This document shows, in pieces, positions 34,768-46,700 of a stretch of 64,000 bases of DNA. A model generated the notes under the pieces. It was not told the DNA's origin. It saw only the letters and a program-made list of their open reading frames with translations, and made no database searches. Positions within the stretch are counted from its first letter, which is position 1. Every line of letters starts with the position of its first letter. A program made the translations under genes and the position numbers. This stretch comes from Chelydra serpentina (taxonomy: Eukaryota > Chordata > Testudines > Chelydridae): positions 6,262,001 to 6,326,000 of the forward strand of contig JBAIAC010000007.1 of NCBI GenBank assembly GCA_037349315.1, read 5' to 3'.

Positions 34768-35476
34768 TCGCTGAAGACACAAACCTAGTTCAAGGCTCCC
34801 AAAAGCTTGACGTTCCTGAGGCCCTGCCTGTCCCCTGTACCCGGGGGATGTGTTGCTTAAATGAACAAAAACTGCCCAAACTTTTGCTTCTGTCGATGAG
34901 TGCTTTGAACCCACGACGTTCAACTAGTTGTGAAATTCCCTGAAATAGGTTCTCCTGACCCAGGGCTTTGGCTGTGCCATGTGGTTTGGAGGGGTTTTCT
35001 TTTCTTGTTTTAAACCAGCAGAGTCGCGCTGATTCTACGGAGTGGGCCGAACTCTGCTGTCAGTCACAGCCTGTGGGCTGAGCTGTACACGTCAAACTCC
35101 GCGTTCCCCTTCAACCCCCGTGGAACTCCCATGAGCTCACGGAGGTGTTTGCACAAAGAGCAAGGGGTAAAAAGTCTTTGTGCAGTAAGTAAACTCTCAG
35201 TATTTCACTGTCTCATTCAGCATCACTTTCTATACCTCTGCTGTTTCTGCCCTTTGTTTCTCTTTCCTCCCCATCCTCATTTCTCTCTTCTCTGTCTGCT
35301 TTAATGCACAGGGAGGGAGAGAGCAGTTTCTTCCTTGTAGCTATTCCCACCCATCCATCTTCCAGAAGCTTGGCTCCTCCCCATTCCCCTTTTCATCTGC
35401 AAAACCGCGCAGCAATTAAATAGTTAATGTTGACATCATAACTGTCGTCATTGGGCTTTAGGGTCAACAAATAATG
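34768..35476. other. No feature recognised
   Basis: Contains CT-rich stretches at 35220-35300. No gene is supported. Confidence 0.4.
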
Positions 35477-36520
35477 AAATGCATAGATTACCAAGCCAAA
35501 AGAGACCTTGTGATCATCTAGTCTGACCTCCTGTATAACAGGCTGTAGGACTCCCCTGAATTAGTTCCTATTTGAACTAGAGCATTTTTTTTAGGGGAAA
35601 AAAACTTTGAAACCTAAAATTGCCAGTGATGGAGAATCTACCACAAACCTTGGTGAGTTGTTCCAGTGGTTGATGACCATCACTGTTAAAAACTTGTACC
35701 CTACTTCTTTTATGCTGCTTTTCCTGGTGAGAGTCGTGGCCGCAGCATGTAGAATAGGGTGGACCAGACCTCCTTTTCCTCCTGGGGAATTCCCCAGTGT
35801 TCCCAGGCCAGCCGGGAGATATAATCCCTCCAGTGTGTCCTGGGTCAGCCTCAGGGCCTCCGCCCAGTGGGACGTGCCCAGTCTAGTTCCAACGGAAGCC
35901 TCCCAGGGGGCATCCTTATCAGATGCTCGAACCACCTCAACTGGCTCCTGTCGATCCGGAGGATCTCCTTTTCGGGCTGGGCCCAGCCAGGTTGCGTGGA
36001 TAGCCTGAACACCAGACGCTCGCCTGACACCACCCCCAGGGTAGGTCCCAGTATCACTAGTACAGGCAAGGTTTGTGTGGTCATTTTGGGGCTTTCATGA
36101 GGGTCTTGAGGTGGATCATTTTAGTCTGGAGCCTCCCCCACCCTATTCATCTAGGGTGACCCTACCAGGTGCACTAGGCTCCAGGCAGCATAGTCCTGGG
36201 GCTCATCGGAACACGCAAGCCCCTCCACCACAACAAAGTGATGCTCCTCAGAGAGGACTTGCCCCCTATTTCTAGTCTGAATTTGTCTAGCTTCAACTTC
36301 AAGCCATTGGATCTTGTTATACCTTTGTCTGCTAGATTGAAGAGCCCTCTGTTATCAAAATCCTGTGCCCTGTATCAATACTTATGGACTGTGATCACCA
36401 TCCCTTAACAATTCTCTTTGTTAAGCTAAGTAGATAGACTCAAGGAGCTCAATCATTAAAGAATGGGAAGACAGGCCTTCTAATCAATCTGGTGGCTCTT
36501 CTCAATGAGGACAGGTTAGG
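35477..36520 (-). mobile_element. CR1 LINE 3' end, interrupted
   Basis: Two parts, 35477-35708 and 36264-36520, join into a continuous reversed CR1 3' region (GACCTTGTGATCATCTAGTC, TGTTAAAAACTTGTACCCTA, AGTCTGAATTTGTCTAGC). The gap is an unrelated LINE fragment flanked by CCCTACTTCT and CCCTATTTCT. Confidence 0.8.
35709..36263 (-). mobile_element. Non-LTR retrotransposon ORF2 C-terminal fragment
   Basis: The minus-strand frame 36084-35851 encodes RIDRSQLRWFEHLIRMPPGR followed by an ARPTGRRP motif. This block lies C-terminal to the reverse transcriptase in many vertebrate LINE-type elements. It is inserted in a CR1 copy with a 10-bp duplication carrying one mismatch. The exact clade is not assigned. 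Confidence 0.6.
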
Positions 36521-37420
36521 AAGCCCAGACTCCTCCAAGCCAGTGTTTTCACTGTTTGCTTGCAGGCTTGAGAAGACCAGGCTGCATCCTGTAGACTCAG
36601 ATCAAATTTGGAAGGTTCTCCTGGCACCCAGGAGGGGCGGAAATGCCAATGTTTTGAAATGGAAGTAGGCCCATGTATACATACAGCATGCATGGTGCTT
36701 GATGACGCCTCTGTTTCAAACGGCAGCATTCCCTCATGAAAAGCCACCCACTTCCTTTTGCAGCAAGAAACTGAATCAGATCAGTGGTGATGTACTCAGT
36801 AAGCCAGAACTGTACAGCCTTCCTAAACCGAAGGGCCGGGAGGAGGAACTGCCCCCAGTTTTGCGTGAGACAGGTAGAATAAGCCGTTTTCAAACAGGAC
36901 CAACACCTTTTCTAATCCTGCTCATGTAACGTTCTCTTACCCCAGAGATTTGCTCCTTATGTGACCTTTGATCTCGTCACTCATTTTTTAAAGCCAGCCA
37001 GCTCATTATGGCATTTTGGTTCATACCTGGCAGCCACTGAAATCGAGCCATTTGTGATGTTTATCCAAAAGCACTACATCAGCTAGCAGTGATTCAAAAA
37101 AGCTAGAGAATGTTTGACACTTGGGATAGGCAGAATTTTGCAAACAGTGTGTCTGTGTGTGGTGGGGGAACACGATGTAAATCATGTCATCATGGGTCTG
37201 CTGCAGATAACACAGCTGGGAAAGCAATTTTATCATCACTGTTACCCCTGATTTGTATCACTTTTGAGCTAGAGTGTAGGGAAAGTCACATCTCAGTGTG
37301 AGATGCGAGAGAAATTATATTTCCACAGGACTTTCTCCTTTCGGTCTAGTTCTTACAATACTGGCCCAGTGTAATCTGCAATAAATCACTCTGATCCCAG
37401 TGGGTTATTATGATATTTTG
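36521..37420. other. Downstream flank of KCNK16
   Basis: This covers the likely 3' untranslated region on the minus strand. No AATAAA was noticed there within about 400 bp of the stop. GATAAA variants (minus strand) lie at 37229-37234 and 37060-37065. Open frames at 36502-36929 and 37021-37301 have no support. Confidence 0.35.
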
Positions 37421-37746
37421 CTATAAGGAAAAAATAGTTTCTGCTTGTTTTGCATCTCCAAGATGTGCTGCTAGACACACTGTCTTCTGTGCATCTCCTC
37501 CAGAACCCAGTAATGATGGTTCTTCTGCAGCAACAAATCCAGCAGGCTGATATCTTTTCCGGTTTTCCTCATTGTCTTTACCTGCCTTTCCCCTTTTGTG
37601 AAGATCCTGGGCAATTTTTTTTTCAGTGTCTTCCAATAATGTTGTCAATAAATTAAACAGAAGAGCAATCCAGGCCAGGCCAAAGATAATCCAAATGGCC
37701 ACCAAAGATCGGTAATAGGAAGGATAATTCCTGTCAGGCTGTTTAC
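37421..37746 (-). CDS. KCNK16: KCNK16 coding exon 5 and stop
   Basis: 326 nt, acceptor GTATTCAG, stop TAG at 37421-37423. Encodes YPSYYRSL, M4 (VAIWIIFGLAWIALLFNLL) and a 70-residue tail with a Lys/Arg/Glu-rich segment (TEKKIAQDLHKRGKAGK). The tail beyond the membrane is poorly conserved between TALK paralogues, so it does not help orthology. Confidence 0.92.
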
Positions 37747-40700
37747 CTGAATACAAGGAGAAAAAATAGAGGAGAATCAATTAAGAAATTGAATTCAATT
37801 TGCCTGAATAGAGTTGGTTGAGCTAGTGTATTGGTCAGAATATTTCATGTTGAATACTTTGAAAAGGACACTAACATGTAGTGTGTTGCTTCATCTTTCC
37901 AAAAGGAATGCAACTACGCTACATTTTTCCACTGGAGAAATGCTTTATTGGATTATGGTGTGGGAGCTAACACAGGCAAACCCGATCATTTGTAGTGATA
38001 TACAACGATGTAACCATATTATATTAGCGTTAAGATACTCCAGGATATGTTTTAGTAGCAAGCACAATGACAGAGTGCAATGGAGGAGTGTAGCTGAAAT
38101 GTACCATGTCTACCAACTTATACCATCTCCATAGACTTACCTAGCCAAGTGTGATTGTGACCTAATAAATAGCTGTCATAAATAGCAGACAACCTTGCAT
38201 GTATAGGAGACACCTTCAAATCATATGTTACTTCCTACCGGCTGCAGGGCCTACTCCACTAAAAAATAATAAAATGCAATGAAGAAAACTCTCTGCCACA
38301 TACCGAAAACCGAAGGCACAACTTTCTGCTTTTGAAACCACTGGATTGATGTGTATTTCACGCAGTCCAAACCTTTTAACATCACGGAGTTCTCCACCTG
38401 CTGTTCTACACAGGTCATTTAGTTTGGCTACTCAGACATAAGCAATCTTCCAACAAGTGAAGCTTTGTTTCCACTCTGTTTAGTCACATGTAACCTTAAT
38501 AGTACAATGCAGCCAAGACTGCTCACTGAAATGTAAACTTCTGCTTGGCTAATGCATAAGGTCGAAACATCAGCATGGAATCTTCAGAATAACAGGCCTC
38601 GACTCTGTAAGTGTAACTGCACTGTGGGCAGTTTACATTGTGTGAATCCAAAGCTTTGGCACCCAAAACTCTGCTGTTTTGCTACATTTCTGTAGCAAAA
38701 TTAAAGGGGGTGGATTTGGGTCAGGGTTTGGGTACCTGTGACACTCTGCACCCCATTTTCACCATAGTAATATGATTATATGATTATTATATAACTATGA
38801 TGCATCTTGACAAAATATGCCAGGTGAGGTATCTACAGAAAAGTTATGGTTTGCCAAATATGATTATCCTATTTGTATGAATGTATCATTTTTGTATCTG
38901 GAGTTATCAATATTGACTATGTATTTGTATTTGTGCTTGCACCTGGATAACACACACAAAGCTTTACATGCAGTCTGGCAGCACACTGTGAATGGCCTAT
39001 TCAAGTTGAATGGCCCATCAACAAAGACAATGTGCAAAGCTTATCTTTGCCTGATGAACTGTCCTGGGTATGCTTCAGTCAGCCTATGGATAATAGCTAC
39101 CATGACTCATAGACTCATAGACTTTAAGGTCAGAAGGGACCATTATGATCATCTAGTCTGACCTCCTGCACAATGCAGGCCACAGAATCTCACCCACCCA
39201 CTCCTGGAATAATCCTCTCACCTATGTCTCAGCTATTGAAGTCCTCAAATCATGGTTTAAAGACTTCAAGATGCAGAGATCCTCTGGTAAGTGACCCGTG
39301 CCCCATGCTGCAGAGGAAGGCAAAAAACCTCCCGGGCCTCTGCCAATCTCCCCTGGAGGAAAATTCCTTCCCGACCCCAAATATGGCGATCAGCTGTACC
39401 CCGAGCATGTGGGCAAGACTCACCAGCCAGACACCCAGGAAAAAGTTCTCTGTAGTAACTTCTAACATCCCATCATTGACCATTGGTCCTATTTACCACT
39501 GATGGCAATTTTACCACTGACTAAGATCATGTTATCCCATCAAACCATCCCCTCCATAAATGCATCTAGTTTAATCTTGAAGCCAGATAGGTCTTTTGCC
39601 CCCACTGCTTCCCTTGGAAGGCTGTTCCAGAACTTCACTCCTCTGATGGTTAGAAACCTTCGTCTAATTTCAAGTCTAAACTTCCTGATGGCCAGTTTAT
39701 ATCCATTTGTTCTTGTGTCCACATTGGTACTGAGCTGAAATAATTCCTCTCCCTCCCTCACCGAAGGGAGGGAGAGGACTCACCGAAGCATGCAAGAGCT
39801 TGGGCCTAGATCACATGATACTGAACTCCATTTTGGTACCTGTATTTTTCCACAAACTGGACTGGGAACGTGGCTTGGAACAAAGGGGTTCCCTCATATG
39901 GAAGAAGTTATAAAAGGGGGATGTGACATCACCAATTGGCCTCACTCCCCACACAGGAGAACACCTGAGGAACAAAGACTGAACTGGGGGAAGTGCTGGT
40001 TCCAGGCAGGAAAGAAGGAAGTCTGTCTGTGTATGAGGACTGTGGACTGTTTATACTATCTAACAGGGTGAGACACTGCTTAATTCAAAGCCTATCTAGT
40101 ATATTAGGCTTAGATTGAGTTTTTGTTTATTTGCTAGGTAATCTACTTTGATCTGTTTGCGATCATTTATAATCACTTACAATCTCTCTTTCTGTAGTTA
40201 ATAAATCAGTTTCATATTTTACCTAAAACAGTGAGGTTTGAGTGACGTGCTTGGGGAGAAATCTCAGCTCAGGAACAAGAGTTGGTGCTTGTCCACTTTC
40301 CCTTGTAGAAGTGGCGGACTGGGTAATAAATCTATACTGGTCAGGCTTCTGACCAGGGCAGGATGGTACAGCTCCAGGATCCTAGGCTGGGGAGCTGGGG
40401 GTATTTTGGCTAAAGCCTCTCTATTGTTAGTTCACGAGTGGCTCTGGGAGCATTCGTGCAATCTAGCTGAGTGATAACAGCACCTGGAGGGGCTTGCTGC
40501 GGGTCACTAGCAAGGCGTTGTGAGAGACAGCCCAGGCTGGAGAGTTCAGAGGGCAAAATGGTACCCCGGTTCCAGGTTGCACTCTGAAGGGCTTTGCAGC
40601 TTGTCACAATGTCACAGTGTGAGAGGGAACCCAGATTGGTAAGACAGAGGGTTCAGCAGTACCCCAGTTCCAGGTTGCACCTCGGGAGGTCCATCACAGT

Positions 40701-43700
40701 CTCTATTTATCTTTTCTCTGGGACAAGTATGGCCCTGCAGACATGTGACAAAGAAAGCAGGAGAAACATGTGCAAAAGTCTGCCTTTCTGTTCTTGTCCC
40801 AAGTCCTAAGTAGCTCTTCAGTTATGGCCCTGATATATGCCTGAAAACGTTGTTTAGAAGGGAAGTGTAGCTCTGAGTGTTTGGATTTACACTGAGGATC
40901 ATGTGTCATGGATAATCCCAGTTGGGTGGAATGGAGACAGTAAGAGTAGCCCCTGGAGTGGAAGCCTGCAAGGGTGTGGAGGAGCCCTAACCATTATGAA
41001 ACTGGGGAGGGGCAGGATGAAGGGAACCTGGGCAGGGTTCTGCGTCAGCTGGAAACCATAGAGCTCTGTGCGGGTTTCTTGTGCCCAAGCCCACAGGGAT
41101 TTTGTAGATGGGAGAGGAATGGGCCAGGGAGGTGTATCCATGTGGCCACAGATCTATCAGTCATTTCCCTTGCTTTCTGGGTGGAGAGAAGTTGGCATAG
41201 GAGTTGCAAGTGCAGCTGTCAGGCTGGGAAGAGACTCCTTTCCTTAGCCCCGGGCCCCCGCTGCACCGCCAGCCGGACTTTTAATGGCCCAGTCGGCGAT
41301 GCCAACCAGAGCCACCAGGGTCCATTTTCGACCGGGTGTTCCAGTCGAAAACCAAACGCCTGGCAACCCTAGATGTTGTTCTTCAGGCTGTAGTTTGCTC
41401 GAGTTATTTTAAAGTACCCATTTAATTTGGACAGGGGACAGATGTCACAGCCAGTTCTGTTGCTGCCTGTGTCTCTTAGCCCTTTCTCTTGTGAGGTGCA
41501 GAATAGCCTCAACCCCACACTGACTTTGATGTTCCAATCAGAATTCTTTCTCTCTCCCTCTCCCTCTCTTTTTTGGGGAGCGGGGGGAATTAAGGGCTTG
41601 TGAAAGAATCTCGATTGTCAGCCCAAGAGACAGGACTTTATTTACTCACAAAAGGGGTAGAATATAGGCAATGTCAGTGCAAGTTTCCCCACACCATTCT
41701 GCCAACACACCTCAGCCCTGACCTGGAGGGAGTCCTCACAGTGGGTGAGAAGGCAAGACAGTCAGTCTCCATGCCCTTCAGTTCTTGGCGCCTCTGCTGA
41801 ATTTAAGCATGCCGGCAGAGGTGGTCTTTTTTGTGCTGTGAATGGCCTGTCCACTGAGAACGGGAGCGAGATCTCCTAACTCACTTCACTTAAGCCACTG
41901 ATCTTCTAGTACCAATGCAAATGCTGTTTCCTTGTCATTTCTCTGTGGAGAGGAAGTTCTGGTTGCCAGCGTGTTACCAGGACATGCACTGTGGAGGAAT
42001 CTGTTCACTTTGACAAAATCCAAATATTTGATCATTTCTGCTGACAGTGGTTTGGACTCTGGAGTTCTCTTGTGTGTGGGGTCTCTCTCGGGGTTCATTC
42101 CAAAAGCAAACAGAGAGAGACTGTTTTGGTGAGAAATACCCAAAGGTGTTTGTAGAATGATTTTGCCTAGGTAGGCTGTGTTTTATAGGGTTTAGTTTCA
42201 GGAGAACTTTTGAACTCCCACATGTGTGATGTGCAGGAGGGTCTAATGATGCATAGGGGATCCTAGGAGTTAATTTCTGTGGTGAGTCATGTTAGTGGAG
42301 GAATAGGTCTCCACTCCCAGGATAAGTTTTCTATTGCTCACTCTTCATCAAAGACTGAAACTGTGAAGAATGTTGCTTAAAAATTAGGTATTTTAAAACA
42401 AGCCCTGATTATTTCTTCACTGAATAAAACACAAGAGTCAGATATGCACGTAAGATTTTGTAGTTGGGACACCTCCGAGTCTCCTCTCTTGCTCCCCAAC
42501 TTCCTGCCCCCGCCCAACCATTGTTCTATGTATAAAGCACCACATTTCATAGTGTCTGGGCATTTGGGTACCCTGAGCCGTTCTGGGCTGCCCCCAGAAA
42601 TGGTCATTCCTCCTAGATTTACAAAAGCTAGAGCTGGAAAAGACCATTGAATGCAGCATTGCTTCTTAGTATATGTTCGCTTGTGCTTTGCCCCCATCTC
42701 CTTTTAGTCACTACAATGGTAATTCTGCCACCTTTTAATTCAGAGAGAAGTGCTGTTATCCTTACCTACTACGTAATCTCCAAAGCCAATGGTGCTCAGG
42801 GTGATAAATGCAAAATAAATTCCTTCACTGTAGGACCATCCCTCTGTCACCTGGAAGACAAGTGACGGCAGACACAGGAACACAAGAATGCCCGTCACCA
42901 GGAAGAAGAGAAGGGTCAGAAACTTGATCTTCTTCTGAAAAATAAACCAACACAAATTGCAATCCACTTGGACACATGAGGAAATCCTACAGAACGTGAG
43001 TATTTTGGATAAATAGCTGGACAAGAACTTCTCCCAGGCCTGCAGGAGTTAAAGGTTGATAGAGTCACACAAAAGGACTATATTTCCCATGAGGCACCAT
43101 GGCCTCACTCCTTGGTGAGGAGAGGTCACCTATTATAACCATCGCATAGCCACGGTGCATCCTGGGGGATGAAGTCCAGCCCCAGAGATGAATGAGAGCC
43201 TGACCCACTTGAACTACAACTCCCATGAGGCACCTTGCTGACATTTCAGAATCAAAATGTTTGTTTTCAGCCAAAATATTTCAGATTTAGTTGGATTCTG
43301 GGTGTTCAGCTGTTTGACCAAAAAAAAATGTAAATTTTCCATGGAAAATTTCCAACCAGCCCAAATAACTGTTACTAAGGCCCAGACCCTGGGCTGTGGG
43401 GCACTGACTTTCCATTGGGGGAGCACCCGGAGGCTAGGGGGACTTCTCGTGGTGAAGCAACAGCACAGCAGCTTCGACACCCTCCCTTCTTCTTGCAGTC
43501 AAGAATGCGGGCCCTGGCTGGGGCAAGGGTTTGGTATATGCTAAAATGTCTCTTTTATTTTTGTAGGTATGAGATTTACAAGTAGAAATTGGGTTAAAGG
43601 AAAGGAAACTGGACAACCGTGGTACCCACGCTGGAGAGGCCTGGGTGAGCTGTATACAACCCGGGTCCCTTGTTGGTGCAATCTTTCCATTCCATGCCTA

Positions 43701-46700
43701 TGGAATTTTGGCAGGCCTGGGGAGGGAGGTTTACCTGTTTGAAGGAGGAAAGGAAATGGCTTTAGCGCTGATACCGCTTTTTATGAGAGAACTCGGATTC
43801 CTTAGCAGCCCCAGAAGAATAACTCCCACCACCTCAAAAGCAGCGGGGAGAGCATTAGGAGCTGCTAGAGACTCTGCATACGTCTACACTGCAGCTGGGA
43901 TCGAGTCTCCTTGTGGTAGCGGAGATTGTGCTAGCATGCTAAAATCACTGGGTGGGCATTGCCGCCCCGATGGCGGGTCAGGTGGCTAGCCTGAGCCTCT
44001 GCTGGTGCCACAACCACCACGCAGCTCTTTTTAGTGCCCTAGTGTGAGCCCTGCCAGCACAAGGCTGTCTCCCTGGGGTGGAAGGCGTGCGCGCGCTCGG
44101 CTGCAGTGTAGACATATCGGCTGGGGCACAATCAGCCTTGAGAGCCCTTGCCTCCAACTCCACGAGACCCATCCCCATCTTTCAACCCATTGACTAGAAT
44201 GGCCCTCTTCCGGTGGGCTGTTCGTTCTTTGTCTCTGACCCTGTGGAGCGTTGGAGTGTGGCGGCTGGCTCGTGGTGTGACAGTAGGCAGTTTAGGCCAT
44301 TAGGATACAGGACGAGAGGGGTGGGGTAGCTTGTGTCTTGGAACACGTTGTGCACCTTGCATCACCCCAGATATTTTGCTAAAATTTCTCATATTTTTGT
44401 AGGTGTGTGTAGTGGGGCGGTCACCCCGCTCTGGTCAGGAAGGGGTTAAAAAGAGCCCTGGGAAAGGGCTGTCCCAGGGAGCCAATCAGCAGCGGGTTTG
44501 AGGCGGCCAATCAGGGCCAGGCTGGGCCAGTATAAGAAGGGCTCATGGAGGAGCTGGGAGAGCCTCACTCCAGCCTTGGAATGGGAAGGACCTAGCTCCC
44601 TGGGAGCACAGGGTACCTGAAGCAGAGCAGGGCTGGGGAAGGGCAAGAGGAGCTGGGGAGCTCCAGCCTTGCAGCGCCCCAGGCTGAGGCCTTTGTAAAG
44701 GCCCAAGCAGGTACTGGGGCTACAGAGGTGCAGCCCGGGAATAAGCAGAGGCAGCTGGTCCGACCCCCTTGCCAATGATGAGTGGCCATTACAGACTGCA
44801 GTCTGCCCCAGTGAGAGGGGGCTAGATGATGACTGGCAGTAGCCACTGAGGCAAAGTGGGTATAGAGGGTTGGGGGTTCTCCTGGGAGGGGAGACCCAGA
44901 CTGTGGGGGTGCTGCAGTGGGCAGAACCCCAAGGTAAGAGTCACCAGGGTCCAGGAGGGACACAGGGCCTGAGAGACACCAACCGGCAGGAGGCGCTCTG
45001 AGAGCTGGCAAGAGCTAATTTCCAGACTGACCAGCAGAAGGCGCCGCACTGGTGAGTCAGCGACCTTGCTACAGTGTGGAAGATATTTTGCATATATGTC
45101 TGTTTCCCCACACCCTGGCCTCATCTCTTTAGAGTATAAAATCTTTAGAGCAGGGACTCTCTCTTCATATGCATTTGTACAGCGCCTAACACCACTTGGG
45201 TGCATAAGTAACATGGAAAGTAACTGAGATATATCTGGAAGAAAATCCAATAGCCAGCATACAAACAATCCTTGAGAGAATGAAACTGATTACCTTTTTC
45301 ATTCCCTTCTCATACAGCCATCTCCCAAGCCTTTCACACAGCAGAGAAAGCATCTTACCGACCCAGTGCAGGAAAATGATAGTCAAAGGGATTCCAAATG
45401 AAGCAAAAAAGAGACAGAAGATCTGGCCAGCAGCTGTTTTAGGACACTGGGTGCCATAGCCTATTGAAAGACAAAAAGGCGACAGGGAACATTCCAGTGA
45501 GCCTTCCCCTTAGACCTCGGGCTTCTAATCAGGTTGCACATATAGGCACATTCACACATGGGTGTCCCACTTCTTGCATTCATGCCAACACAGCTTTAGC
45601 ACATCACGAGCATTCCTAGTGCTCTGTAGTCAGACTCATGCTCTTTCCAGTCAAAGCAGAGAGACTGATTAAATGACACATTCTGCATATTTTTAGGATT
45701 CAGAGAATGCTATGTTTGGCTCCAGCCTGGCCTTCTTTTGAACTACATTATAATCTGAAAGCAATGTTCAAAAAACACATGATCCACTGCTACAAGTATG
45801 CAAGTAGATACAACATGGAAAGAAAGAAACCAGAAGTGAGGGGATCTGGAAGATGTCATGGCTGGAGTTCGGGCTGTTTGCCACTCAAGGATCAGATAAG
45901 CCCCATTCCTGAATCTTAACTCCCATCTAATTTCTTGTCCCTCAGGGATCACCATAGAATCATAGGTTTAAGTGTAGTAGCCGTGTTAGTCTGTGTCAGC
46001 AAAACGAAAATAAGAAAGAAAAACTTGTAGCACCTTAGAGACTAGAATATCAGGGTTGGAAGGGACCTTAGGAGGTCATCTAGTCCAACCCCCTGCTCAA
46101 AGCAGGACCAATCCCCAATTTTTGCCCCAGATCCCTAAATGGCCCCCTCAAGGATTGAACTCACAACCCTGGGTTTAGCAGGCCAATGCTCAAACCACTG
46201 CACCAAGAAACCCACTGACAGCTTTGGAATATGTGGCGTTGGCATCACACATGGAAAAATCCTGTGGCTTCTCTTCATTTAGTGACTCTAAAATTTGCAA
46301 TCCCGCAACTTCCCTCTTATTTTAATGGCTCGGGGAATCCCAACTCTTTAACAGTTGTACACAATATAGTATCACCTTATAACAACGCCCTTCATCCCAA
46401 GGGATTGTAAACGTGCCATGTATCGGTGTCACTTCACCCACCACTGAAATGCAGCCACCTCTTATATCCAATTGAAAATACAGAGATCAATTACATAGGC
46501 AGAAAGTGGAATTTGGCCAGGACACCGGGGCAAATATCCCTCTGCAAAAGATCCTTAATGGTTTATAAATGGCCAGGACTTTAACCTTAAGTTTCATTAG
46601 GAAGATGGGACATTCCAACATCACAGGCCTCCTCCCACCCCTGCCTTAGTGTAATGCCAACAGACCCCGGGCTTCAGCAGGCAGGATTGAACCTGGGGCT

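Noticed and set aside
1..37000. Exons of KCNK17 or KCNK5 downstream of KCNK16
   Set aside because: No further GYG or GFG pore block, or K2P membrane segment, was noticed on the minus strand of this region.
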